This document shows, piece after piece, positions 13,757-21,855 of a stretch of DNA of 26,745 nt. The stretch's first letter is position 1. Each line of letters begins with the position of its first letter. The stretch covers positions 1 to 26,745 of the forward strand of contig JAEUSA010000315.1 in assembly GCA_016788945.1 (NCBI GenBank), given 5' to 3'. The notes under the pieces were generated by a model. It did not search any database and was not told where the DNA came from. It worked only from the letters and a program-made list of their open reading frames with translations. This DNA is from Leptospiraceae bacterium. Lineage in GTDB: Bacteria; Spirochaetota; Leptospiria; Turneriellales; Turneriellaceae. Both the position numbers and the translations under genes were made by a program.

Positions 13757-15085
13757 ATGGCACAGAAGATGCAAGGCGCGCTGCTCGAACTGATATTGGT
13801 GCCGGTGCTCATCTTATTGAACGGCCTGTTTTCGCTCAGCGAAATGGCGATCGTCTCGTCGCGGCGTGAACGCCTGCAACTCATGGCAGAAAAAGGCAAA
13901 GCCGGAGCGCGGGCAGTGCTGCGCATTCTCGATAATCCGGATAAATTTCTCTCGACGATACAAGTGGCGATCACCCTGATCTCGATTTTGACAGGGGTTT
14001 TGAGCGGTGCGGCGATTGCCGAAGCGCTCGCGGCCGTTTTGCAGCAGATCTTCCCCGGCGCCGCCGCCTATGCGCATTCGGCGGCATTCTTCTTTGTTGT
14101 GTTTTCGGTAACCTACCTGTCGATCGTTGTCGGCGAACTTGTGCCGAAAAACATCGCGCTGACGCACCCCGAAGCCATTGCCTCTGCGCTTGCCTTGCCG
14201 CTCGGTTTTGTAATCCGCATTCTTGCGCCGTTTTCTGCCGTGCTGAGTTTCTCCGCGCGTCTGCTGCTCAGGCCGTTCGGAGTTTCGCCCGTGGTCAAAA
14301 CACCGGTCACCGAAGAAGAAATCCGCATGCTCGTCAGCGAGGGGCACCGCAGCGGGGCATTGCTCGCTTCAGAAAAGCACATGGTCGAGAAGGTGTTTGA
14401 TCTGAACGATATTCCCGTGGTGAATCTGATGACGCCGCGGCCGGCAATCGTCTGGTTAGACATCTCAGACAGCCCCGGGGTGAATCTCGCCAAAATACGT
14501 GCCAACAGCCATTCGAATTTTCCCGTTTCTGACGGTGCGCTCGAAAAAATTCTCGGTGTACTGCCGGCGCGGGCAATTCTCAGCGACATGGCGTCAGGCC
14601 AGGCGAAAGAACTGCGCGCCTACTTGCTGACTCCGCTTTATGTGCCCGAAACGATGAAGGCCTCGAAGCTGCTCGAAGTATTCAAGCAGTCGCAGAAGCA
14701 TTTTGCCGTTATTGTCGACGAATTCGGCAATATTCAAGGCATTGCGACTCTGCACAATATTCTCGAAGCGATTGTCGGCGACCTGCCGCCCCCTGAAACC
14801 AATACGGAGCAGCAGATCAGGCGGCGCGACGACGGCAGCTACCTGCTCGATGGCACTTTGACGTTAGGTGATTTTCGTGAGTTTTTTGGTTTTGACCTCA
14901 ACGACCACACGAGCGGCAGCGTGCTGTATTCGACGATTGCGGGTTTTGTCACCGCCCGTTTGCAGCATATTTCTGCCGAAGGGGAAAAAATCACGCTCGC
15001 GATCGGTACTTTCGAGGTACTCGATATGGATGGTCTGCGCATTGACAAAGTCCTTTTTACTCCCGCAGAAACCTTACGTGGATGA
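13757..15085 (+). CDS. CorC/HlyC-type CNNM domain protein with CBS pair
   Basis: 442-aa membrane protein of the CNNM/CorC family, linked in other bacteria to Mg2+ or Co2+ export and often named hemolysin. Domains in order: CNNM (DUF21) membrane domain, about residues 8-180, including LNGLFSLSEMAIVSSRRERL and the signature VGELVPKNIALTHPE at 125-139; acidic linker TEEEIRMLVSEGHRSGAL; CBS pair at about 215-345 starting MTPRP and including FAVIVDEFGNIQGI; CorC_HlyC domain at about 355-435. ATG at 13757 is taken; a second ATG at 13769 also fits the family start and no ribosome-binding site decides. nadE begins 30 bases after its stop. Transport of Mg2+ is inferred from the family only. Confidence 0.9.
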   Translation: MAQKMQGALLELILVPVLILLNGLFSLSEMAIVSSRRERLQLMAEKGKAGARAVLRILDNPDKFLSTIQVAITLISILTGVLSGAAIAEALAAVLQQIFPGAAAYAHSAAFFFVVFSVTYLSIVVGELVPKNIALTHPEAIASALALPLGFVIRILAPFSAVLSFSARLLLRPFGVSPVVKTPVTEEEIRMLVSEGHRSGALLASEKHMVEKVFDLNDIPVVNLMTPRPAIVWLDISDSPGVNLAKIRANSHSNFPVSDGALEKILGVLPARAILSDMASGQAKELRAYLLTPLYVPETMKASKLLEVFKQSQKHFAVIVDEFGNIQGIATLHNILEAIVGDLPPPETNTEQQIRRRDDGSYLLDGTLTLGDFREFFGFDLNDHTSGSVLYSTIAGFVTARLQHISAEGEKITLAIGTFEVLDMDGLRIDKVLFTPAETLRG

Positions 15086-15115
15086 CAACCTGAGCAAATT
15101 CTCAAGATTTGAAAT

Positions 15116-15991
15116 ATGAGTCAAAATACGGCAACGCAGTCGCTGCTGCCGCCGTTCAACTGCGATCTGCTTGAAGCTGCGCTCAGCCAGATTGTGCGAG
15201 AAGAAGTGCTGAAAACCGGTCTCCAGAAGGCGGTCTTGGGCGTATCCGGCGGTGTCGATTCGGCGCTGTCATTGGCGATTGCGGTCAAAGCGCTCGGCGC
15301 AGAAAATGTGCGTGCGGTGTTCATGCCATACAAATCGAGTAATCCTGACTCGTTGGGTGATGCGCTGAAGCTCTGCGAAAAATTTTCTGTGGCGCACGAA
15401 ACGGTTGAGATTACACCGATGGCCGATGCGTATTTTGCTCTCGCGCAGAACACCCCGGGTGCGGCAGAGATGTCTACAGTACGCCGCGGCAATGTCATGG
15501 CGCGTCTGCGCATGATCGTACTCTATGATATCTCTGCGCGCGACGCCGCGCTCGTCATCGGTACGAGCAACAAGACGGAAATACTGCTTGGTTATTCAAC
15601 GTTATGGGGTGACATGGCCTCGGCGGTTAACCCTTTAGGTGATCTTTACAAATACCAGGTGTTTGCGCTGTCACGCCACATGGGTGTAATCGACGAAATA
15701 CTGCAAAAAGCACCCAGCGCCGATCTGTGGTCAGGGCAGACCGACGAAGGCGAAATGGGGTTCAGTTACGCCCTGGCCGACCTAATACTGTTCTATTGGC
15801 TCGAACGGCGTGCGACGAAAGAGACGTTGAAAACCATGGTGCGCGCGCACGGTGGCGATGAAAACGTGGTCGACTTTGTTCTCAAGCGGGTGGAGCGCAA
15901 TGCTTACAAAAGGGTGATGCCCGTGATTGCCAAGGTTTCACCGATAACTATCGGCCGCGAGTTCCGCACACCGCGCGACTGGGGCATGTGA
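15116..15991 (+). CDS. nadE: NAD synthetase, ammonia-dependent type
   Basis: Makes NAD+ from deamido-NAD+, ATP and ammonia in the cytosol. 291 aa, a single synthetase domain with no glutaminase (nitrilase) module in front, so it should use free ammonia or a separate donor. ATP-PPase P-loop SGGVDSAL at 44-51; adenylate site GTSNKTE at 149-155; WGDMASAVNPLGDLYK at 164-179 and DLWSGQTDEGEMGFSY are family signatures. ATG at 15116 has no clear Shine-Dalgarno site. The stop TGA overlaps the GTG start of the potassium channel gene by 4 bases (GTGA at 15988-15991), implying joint translation. It lies 30 bases downstream of the CorC-type gene. Confidence 0.95.
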   Translation: MSQNTATQSLLPPFNCDLLEAALSQIVREEVLKTGLQKAVLGVSGGVDSALSLAIAVKALGAENVRAVFMPYKSSNPDSLGDALKLCEKFSVAHETVEITPMADAYFALAQNTPGAAEMSTVRRGNVMARLRMIVLYDISARDAALVIGTSNKTEILLGYSTLWGDMASAVNPLGDLYKYQVFALSRHMGVIDEILQKAPSADLWSGQTDEGEMGFSYALADLILFYWLERRATKETLKTMVRAHGGDENVVDFVLKRVERNAYKRVMPVIAKVSPITIGREFRTPRDWGM

Positions 15992-17025
15992 AATCTTCTT
16001 CCGTCGCAGCACCGAAATCATTTTCTCTGCAGCAGGTCAGGCATGCCTTTCATTACCTGCGGCTATTTACCCGGCCATTAACTTTTCTGTTCTTGCTGTT
16101 AGCCACCGGCATCATGGGATATCTGTTGCTCGAAGACTTTACCGTGTTCGAAGGTCTGTATATGACCGTGATCACGATCACCACCGTCGGTTTCGGCGAA
16201 ATTCGCCCGTTGTCAGACGGTGGCAGGGTCTTTACCATCTGCCTGATACTCGGCGGCGTGTTATTTTATGGCCTTGCCATCAACGTAATTTTCCAGATTA
16301 TTTTCGAGCGGAGTTTCAAAGGATTTATGGAAGCACAGATGCTCAAAGAAAAGCTAAAAACAATCAGTGACCACTATATCGTGTGCGGCGGTGGCCGAAT
16401 GGCGCTGGCGATCTGCAGCGAATTAGAAAAGGCGGGGCATGATTTTATCGTGATCGAAAAAAATCAGGAATCGCCGGTCTACAAGCATGCCAGCGACGGG
16501 CAAGCGGACTGGACTATCTTGAGCGGCGATGCGCTGTCTGAAGAGACGCTGCAGCAGGCGCGGCTTGAGCGCGCCAAAGGTTTATTCAGCGTCTTGCCGA
16601 CAGACGCCGATAACCTGTTTGTCGTTCTTTCGGCGCGCAGGCTCAACGCCGCAATCTGGATCGAGACGCGCATTGCCCATGAGACGACGCGACCGAAGAT
16701 GTTGCAGGCAGGTGCCAACCGCGTGCTTTCACCGTACCACGTTGCCGGTGTGCAGATGGCGCGCTCGATGATCAAACCGCAGGTCGACGACTTTATCGAA
16801 ATATTTCTCGGTGAATCGAATTTTGAATTTGAAGTCAAGGTGCACCGCGTCAGCGCAGACGATCCCGCCGTCGAAAAGCCTCTGTCGCAGAGTAAGTTTG
16901 CCGAAAATGGTTTCACCGTTGTCGGTCTGCTCGCGCCCGACGGTACCATGCATTATGCCCCCGACTCCGAGATGGTGACTCCTGCGGGCAGTGCGGTATT
17001 TCTGTTGGGCAAAGGCCGCCGCTAG
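15988..17025 (+). CDS. Two-TM potassium channel with RCK (TrkA-N/TrkA-C) domains
   Basis: 345-aa MthK/Kch-like ion channel subunit, expected to act as a tetramer in the inner membrane. TM1 is at about residues 32-48 and TM2 at about 82-105, with the selectivity filter TVGFG at 66-70 between them. The RCK N-domain starts at about 129 (HYIVCGGGRMALAICSEL): the Rossmann turn is GGGRMA rather than GxGxxG, followed by acidic E157 (IVIEKN) suited to a nucleotide ribose. A TrkA-C-like domain covers about 270-345. It starts with GTG at 15988, overlapping nadE by 4 bases. RCK domains in this family bind NAD(H), ADP or Ca2+; the ligand here is unknown. The next gene starts 1 base after the stop. Confidence 0.9.
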   Translation: MKSSSVAAPKSFSLQQVRHAFHYLRLFTRPLTFLFLLLATGIMGYLLLEDFTVFEGLYMTVITITTVGFGEIRPLSDGGRVFTICLILGGVLFYGLAINVIFQIIFERSFKGFMEAQMLKEKLKTISDHYIVCGGGRMALAICSELEKAGHDFIVIEKNQESPVYKHASDGQADWTILSGDALSEETLQQARLERAKGLFSVLPTDADNLFVVLSARRLNAAIWIETRIAHETTRPKMLQAGANRVLSPYHVAGVQMARSMIKPQVDDFIEIFLGESNFEFEVKVHRVSADDPAVEKPLSQSKFAENGFTVVGLLAPDGTMHYAPDSEMVTPAGSAVFLLGKGRR

Positions 17026-17026
17026 C

Positions 17027-18601
17027 ATGGCGCATGACGACAGGCAAGATATCAGCCGCCGCGGCTTCCTTGCCGGCCTCGGCGCGCTTTTGGCCATCGC
17101 TGCAGGTTTCATAACGTTTAGCATCCGGCGGCGCCCACCCGCCGCTCTCATCGGCCCTGCCGTCGATCGCGGCCATGCCCTCAGGCAGCCTCTGTCATCG
17201 CCCGGCGGAAAAGCCTCGGCAAATTTTGAAACGGTCATCATCGGCGGCGGCATCAGCGGGCTTTCGGCCGCTTGGTATCTGCAGAAGCACGGGTATCGTA
17301 ATTTTCGTCTATTTGAATTAGAGAACAGAACCGGCGGCAATGCGCAATGGGGTGAAAACCGGGTAGGTCGGTATCCCTGGGGCGCGCACTACCTGCCAAC
17401 CCCCGGCAACGACGCAGTGTATGTGCGGGAGTTACTCACGGAAATGGGCGTTCTAAAAGAACGCAAATTCAGTGAAGAGGTGCTGGTGCACGAGCCCGAA
17501 GAGCGCCTGTATATTTATGGCACATGGCAGACGGGGCTCGTCCCCTGGTTTGGCGCGCGCGAAAAAGACCGCGAAGAGATGCAGCGTTTTCTGCTCTCCA
17601 TGGCCGATCTCAAAAAGGCGCGGGGAAATGACGGCAGGCGTGCCTTCAATATACCACTCGCGCTCTCGTCGCGCGATGAACGGTTCACGCGCTTCGATAA
17701 AATATCCGCCGCGGCATACCTCGCCGGGCACAATTTTTCTTCGCAGCGCCTTGCCTGGTACATCGATTACGTGTTGCGCGACGAATACGGTTCGAATCGG
17801 CACAATACCAGTGCCTGGGCAATGCTGCATTATTTCGCCGCGCGCTCCGATGCGCACAACCTCGTCTGGCCCGAGGGTAATGGCCGCATCGCCGAGTATT
17901 TGCAGAACACAATCTTGGAGCGCATACAGCCCGCGACGGCGGTGCGGTTGATCGAAAAAACAGCCTCGGGATACCATCTGCAGTTGACGGACTTTCAAAA
18001 GCAGAGTACGATAGCGGTTATGGCAAAAAATGTCATTTTTGCTGCGCCGAAATTTGTGTTACCTTATGTTTATCCGGCGCTGCCCGCCGAGGTCAAGGCG
18101 AATGTCGCGGCGTATGTCTATTCGCCGTGGCTGACGGTGAATCTGCTGGTGAACCATTTTGCCCCGCATGAACCCGCGTGGGATAACGTGAGTTACGGCT
18201 CTAAATCGCTCGGTTACGTCGTGGCCGAACACCAGAAACCGGGCAAACTGCCGCACGCGCGCACACTGACTTTTTTCCATGCTTTTGATGACGACGATAC
18301 ATTGATGAGCAGACGGCATCTGCTGTCGCTGTCAGCGCATGACGCGGCGGAGTTCGCGCTGACTGAACTCAGGAGACCGCATCCCGATATTGCCGAAAAT
18401 GTCGAGGATATCGGCATCTACCGTTGGGCGCACGCCATGATCAGGCCGCAACCGGGCTTTCTTTCCGCGCGAATGGCCGCAGACCATACAACAATAGACA
18501 CTCAATTCTATGCAGCGCATTCCGATGTCTCGGGCATGAGCAATTTTGAAGAGGCGCAGTACCGGGGTATCGAAGCCGCGCGCCGGATCTTATCAAAATA
18601 G
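17027..18601 (+). CDS. Tat-exported FAD-dependent amine-oxidase-like flavoprotein
   Basis: 524 aa. A twin-arginine signal (DISRRGFLAGLGALLAIAA at residues 8-26) indicates folded export or anchoring through Tat. The FAD-binding GGGISGLS turn lies at 73-80, followed by FELENRTGGNA at 96-106 (acidic end of strand two and GG motif). A middle substrate domain holds DEYGSNRHNTSAWAMLHYFA, and the C-terminal part (about 480-524, DVSGMSNFEEAQYRG) matches the closing FAD site of amine-oxidase/phytoene-desaturase-like proteins. The substrate is not recognisable. ATG at 17027 is used because it gives the Tat signal; an earlier in-frame start overlaps the channel gene. It begins 1 base after the channel stop and precedes the HNH-like gene by 34 bases. 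Confidence 0.85.
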   Translation: MAHDDRQDISRRGFLAGLGALLAIAAGFITFSIRRRPPAALIGPAVDRGHALRQPLSSPGGKASANFETVIIGGGISGLSAAWYLQKHGYRNFRLFELENRTGGNAQWGENRVGRYPWGAHYLPTPGNDAVYVRELLTEMGVLKERKFSEEVLVHEPEERLYIYGTWQTGLVPWFGAREKDREEMQRFLLSMADLKKARGNDGRRAFNIPLALSSRDERFTRFDKISAAAYLAGHNFSSQRLAWYIDYVLRDEYGSNRHNTSAWAMLHYFAARSDAHNLVWPEGNGRIAEYLQNTILERIQPATAVRLIEKTASGYHLQLTDFQKQSTIAVMAKNVIFAAPKFVLPYVYPALPAEVKANVAAYVYSPWLTVNLLVNHFAPHEPAWDNVSYGSKSLGYVVAEHQKPGKLPHARTLTFFHAFDDDDTLMSRRHLLSLSAHDAAEFALTELRRPHPDIAENVEDIGIYRWAHAMIRPQPGFLSARMAADHTTIDTQFYAAHSDVSGMSNFEEAQYRGIEAARRILSK

Positions 18602-18635
18602 TTTTCGCCTTGTGTCGCGGGCATTTTGTTTCCCG

Positions 18636-18965
18636 ATGCCACCGACCGCTGCAAAAAAGAAAAAGCTGAAAGTTCCCGCAAGCGTGCGCAAGCGCTTTGA
18701 AGACTACATCGATAAGAAAAACCGCAAATGCTGGACCTGGAAAGGTTCGCGCACCGAAGACGGCTATGGGCAATTCTGGCTGAATGAAGGCAAAGTGGTG
18801 AAAGCGCACCGCTTTGCGTACGAAATTTTTGTCCGCGAACTCGGGCCGCGGGAGAGGCTCAAGAACATCTGTAAAGACAAGAACTGTATGAATCCTGAGT
18901 GCTGGCAGCCGTTTACCATTGGTGAGCCCATTGCCATGACGAGGGTTCGCCGGAAAAAATCGTGA
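18636..18965 (+). CDS. Small HNH-like (HNH_3 pattern) protein with altered catalytic residues
   Basis: 109 aa from ATG 18636; the open frame extends upstream, but inside the flavoprotein gene. Basic N-terminus (AAKKKKLKVP). The core resembles phage and homing HNH_3 nucleases: CWTWKG at 32-37, GYGQFW at 43-48, AHRFAYE at 57-63, then LKNICKDKNCMNPECWQP at 75-92. Typical family members read HKC..PxCxNPxHL in that last segment. Here the first His is Asn77 and the last is Cys89, while C79, C84 and NP are kept. It may thus be a zinc-holding nucleic-acid-binding protein without nuclease activity. The stop overlaps the SemiSWEET start (GTGA). The function is unknown. Confidence 0.7.
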   Translation: MPPTAAKKKKLKVPASVRKRFEDYIDKKNRKCWTWKGSRTEDGYGQFWLNEGKVVKAHRFAYEIFVRELGPRERLKNICKDKNCMNPECWQPFTIGEPIAMTRVRRKKS

Positions 18966-19222
18966 CCGAATATCTCGGCTTCATTGCGGGTTTTATCACC
19001 ACCGTGTCTTTTATACCGCAGGTTCTGCGCGTTTACCGCAATAAGTCGGGCAGGGATGTCTCGCTGTGGATGGTCGTGTTATTATCCGCCGGAACTTTCC
19101 TGTGGCTGATCTATGGTGTTTTGACGCACGCTGCGCCGATCGTTGCGGCGAATGCCGTGACGTTTTCGTTGGTGGTCGTTATCTGCGTACTGAAACTCTA
19201 TTACGCCGCCGGCGCAAAATAG
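18962..19222 (+). CDS. SemiSWEET sugar transporter
   Basis: 86-aa three-helix SWEET half-protein that forms a homodimer in the inner membrane and passes sugars by facilitated diffusion. The first helix carries TTVSFIPQVLRV with the PQ-loop P19-Q20, and W48 and N64 sit at exactly the residue numbers of the substrate-contacting Trp and Asn described for Leptospira biflexa SemiSWEET. That protein, as I recall it, shares the same TTVSFIPQVLRV segment. The start is GTG at 18962, overlapping the HNH-like stop by 4 bases, so translation is probably coupled. It is the last gene of the plus-strand run. The substrate (glucose or another sugar) is not shown by sequence. Confidence 0.92.
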   Translation: MTEYLGFIAGFITTVSFIPQVLRVYRNKSGRDVSLWMVVLLSAGTFLWLIYGVLTHAAPIVAANAVTFSLVVVICVLKLYYAAGAK

Positions 19223-19250
19223 TTATGCAACTAACGGTTTAGCCCGAAGT

Positions 19251-19919
19251 TTACTGGAAAAAATAACCCCGGTATACGGCAACCGAGGCGAGCGCAATCG
19301 AGGCATAAATTTTGAGTAACCACGGTTCGCGCTTGCGTATCAGCCAATCGATGAGGCCCGTGAGCATCGCCACGATACACAGGGTAAAACCCGCATTGAG
19401 ATAATCGAAATTATAGGTGAAGGCACCATAGGTGGCGGCGGCGATGACCACCATGTCGGCGAGGTCGGCGCGCCTGATCGAGCGGGCGTAATGCCCGAAA
19501 CTGCTCTTGATGCCAAACAGCCATTGCCGCAGTGCGGGCAAAATGCCGCGGACGAGGCGCAACAGGCGCTTGAGCAGGGTTCTTTCATGGACGACGATGC
19601 GCTCCGCGGTGCCCATGAACTCGGTCATAATACCGTAGTTGCCGCCGATCAGCGAAAGAATAGGGGTATCGGGCAGTGAACTGAAATCTTTGCGGTAGAT
19701 ACTCAATATGTCCGAAAGGTCGCTTAGCGCGCCGCTCTTGAGATCTTTCTCTCTCAGTACCACGCCATGCTTGATAATACTCTCATAGTGCTCGCCGCGT
19801 AACGTCTTCACCTCGAGCCGCACCTGTCCCGCACCGCGGTTAGCCTCAACCTTGATCTGGTCGTAATGTATAGTGACAGTCGAATACATTTCGGGGTAAT
19901 CCCAGGCGGGATTTTTCAT
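19251..19919 (-). CDS. Hypothetical protein with three C-terminal membrane helices
   Basis: The family is not recognised. 222 aa from ATG 19919; ATG 19940 is an alternative, and further upstream codons would overlap the divergent gene's promoter. Residues 1-110 look soluble, with beta-strand character (YSTVTIHYDQIKVEA, VRLEVKTL) and charged helices. Residues 115-150 are basic and amphipathic (LLKRLLRLVRGILPALRQWLF). Hydrophobic helices follow at about 152-167, 174-194 and 199-217, which would place the N-terminal part in the cytoplasm by the positive-inside rule. It converges on SemiSWEET (28 bases between stops) and diverges from the sulfatase-like gene. No function can be assigned. Confidence 0.65.
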   Translation of the reverse strand: MKNPAWDYPEMYSTVTIHYDQIKVEANRGAGQVRLEVKTLRGEHYESIIKHGVVLREKDLKSGALSDLSDILSIYRKDFSSLPDTPILSLIGGNYGIMTEFMGTAERIVVHERTLLKRLLRLVRGILPALRQWLFGIKSSFGHYARSIRRADLADMVVIAAATYGAFTYNFDYLNAGFTLCIVAMLTGLIDWLIRKREPWLLKIYASIALASVAVYRGYFFQ

Positions 19920-19994
19920 GTTCTGCCACTTATACCGCATACACGAGTATCGGATTCCTATTGCCGGTGCGTGACGAATTCTTGGTTGAGAAGT

Positions 19995-21854
19995 GTGATC
20001 CGCTATCTTGTTTGCTGGTTGGCAATTTTCTTCATACACCACCTGTTCGTCGCGCTTTTTGCCGGCATACAGGGTGTGACGGCCGTGGGGCTGGCTTTGG
20101 GGCTCGGCAGCGATATTGCCTGGGCCACTCTGTTTGCTTCTTTATTCTCGTTTCTCAAACGTTTGCCCTATCTGGCGGGCCGCGCATTGGGCGGATTTCT
20201 CCTCGTTCTGCTGCCGCTGTTCCTGATGGTGAGTTTCGGCTTCGCCAAACTGTACCAGCGGCCATTCTCGTTTAGTTTCGTCCGCCTCGATACCGGCACG
20301 ATCTGGAAAGAGAACTTCGTTTCGGGTCTTTATGAACTCAGCTGGCCGCATGTGGTGCTCTTGGTATTCACCTTGGGGCTACTGTTTCTTGCTTCGCGCC
20401 TGCGACCAGTGTGGGTGAGTCTCAGCAACACAACGCGTTATGCCATGCCGCTTGTGGCAACCGCTGCCATTGTGGTGCTGTTGACTATGGTGCACAGACC
20501 TGCCGAACTCATTTCCAATCCGCTGCACGCGGCGCTACAGCGTCGCGGTGCCACTCAGGCTATGACTGATTTGACCGTGCAAGAGGGCGATTTTATTCCA
20601 ACGCTCGAATCGCCCGAACCCGCACCCTTTCTGCCGCGTGTCCGGGTCAAACGGGCCGAACGCCGCAACGTGATTCTCTACTACCTCGAATCGACGCCGT
20701 TTTCTGCGATCGGCAAAAAACTGCAGGGCAAAGAAGTTACTCCGCACTTAAACAGGCTCAGCGAAAAATCCATTTTCTTCAGGCGCCATTACGCGAATTT
20801 TCCGCTCAGCATCAATGCATTCTATAACTCCTTCTGCAGCGCTTACGCTCTACCTGACGGCGCCTGGATTTCGCTGGCGATGCCTGATTTCCCGGTGCCC
20901 TGCCTCTCAGAACTGTTGGGTAAACAGGGTTATCGTTCCGCTGCGCTGCATGCGGGTTATCTCGGTTATGCGAAACAAAAACGCTTCATGCAAAAACGCG
21001 GATTTTCGCTGTTGATGGATGCGGAAACGATCAAGAAACCGCCATACGATCAGGGTATGGGTCCCTGGGGGGCGGCCGACGAGCGCGCTATGATTCGGCC
21101 GCTAACGGAATTTGCCGCGAAAGACACGGCGAATCCATTTCTCGCGTTGATGTTCGCATTTGCCCCGCACCATCCCTACGATATGCCCGACGGTTTTCCT
21201 GAACTCATTACCGCCGAGCCGGGCATGAAGAGGTCACAGGTACGTTTTTTCAATTCGCTCCACTACGCAGACCAGGCATTCGGTGAAATTCTGACGGCTC
21301 TCGAAAAGAGTGGGGTACTCAAAAACTCGATCCTGATTGTTTTCGGCGATCACGGCGAGGCGTTTTATGAGCATCCGGGCAACTACAACCATCCGTTCTA
21401 TATCTACGAAGAAAATATCCATGTACCGCTGATGATCTGGTACGAGGGCGTCGAACCGCAAAAAGTCGAGCGCGTAACCTCGCATGTCGATATTCTGCCG
21501 ACAGTGCTTGATCTGTTAGGCTATGAAAACCTGTCGAGTCCGCTGCATGTCGGGCGCTCGATGCTGCGCGGTGGGGCGCAGAGTCTCGCGCATTTGCAGG
21601 CGTTCTGGCAAGAAGACTATTCGGGTATCGTCGATCACCGCATGAAATATATTCGCCGCGACACCGGCAGCGAAGAACTGTTCGATCTGTCTGCCGACGC
21701 CGCGGAGAAAAATAATCTCATGACAAATCAACCGCAGCTTACGGCAGTCTACCGTGCGTTGACCGGCAAATCATTTGCGCAGAAAAAGGCCTATTACAAA
21801 AAGCACGGCAACTATGAACTGACGCGGTTTAATCCCGCGTCACAAGACAAATAA
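19995..21854 (+). CDS. Membrane-bound sulfatase / LtaS-type phosphotransferase-like enzyme
   Basis: About 619 aa of the alkaline-phosphatase superfamily. Four to five N-terminal membrane helices (about residues 3-35, 40-58, 65-88, 117-135, 150-168) precede an outward-facing catalytic domain from about 220. ILYYLEST at 227-234 gives the first metal acid. The nucleophile is probably S272 in FPLSINAFYNSFCS, where LtaS has Thr. FGDHGEAFYEH and NHPFY supply the remaining metal ligands. Members transfer phosphoglycerol or phosphoethanolamine, or cleave sulfate or phosphate esters; the substrate here is open. Start uncertain: GTG 19995 best fits the first helix, with TTG 19986 and GTG 19971 alternatives and no clear ribosome-binding site. 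It ends back to back with the NagZ-like gene. Confidence 0.85.
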   Translation: MIRYLVCWLAIFFIHHLFVALFAGIQGVTAVGLALGLGSDIAWATLFASLFSFLKRLPYLAGRALGGFLLVLLPLFLMVSFGFAKLYQRPFSFSFVRLDTGTIWKENFVSGLYELSWPHVVLLVFTLGLLFLASRLRPVWVSLSNTTRYAMPLVATAAIVVLLTMVHRPAELISNPLHAALQRRGATQAMTDLTVQEGDFIPTLESPEPAPFLPRVRVKRAERRNVILYYLESTPFSAIGKKLQGKEVTPHLNRLSEKSIFFRRHYANFPLSINAFYNSFCSAYALPDGAWISLAMPDFPVPCLSELLGKQGYRSAALHAGYLGYAKQKRFMQKRGFSLLMDAETIKKPPYDQGMGPWGAADERAMIRPLTEFAAKDTANPFLALMFAFAPHHPYDMPDGFPELITAEPGMKRSQVRFFNSLHYADQAFGEILTALEKSGVLKNSILIVFGDHGEAFYEHPGNYNHPFYIYEENIHVPLMIWYEGVEPQKVERVTSHVDILPTVLDLLGYENLSSPLHVGRSMLRGGAQSLAHLQAFWQEDYSGIVDHRMKYIRRDTGSEELFDLSADAAEKNNLMTNQPQLTAVYRALTGKSFAQKKAYYKKHGNYELTRFNPASQDK

Positions 21855-21855
21855 T

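Noticed and set aside
13757..17025. Considered as a defence or toxin cluster because CorC relatives are labelled hemolysin
   Set aside because: The CNNM-CBS-CorC layout points to ion transport, and neighbours are housekeeping (nadE) and a K+ channel; nothing supports toxicity.
19866..19994. Longer N-terminus for the sulfatase-like protein from ATG 19866
   Set aside because: It would overlap the divergent gene's start, adds a non-helical leader before the first membrane helix, and has no family-like features.
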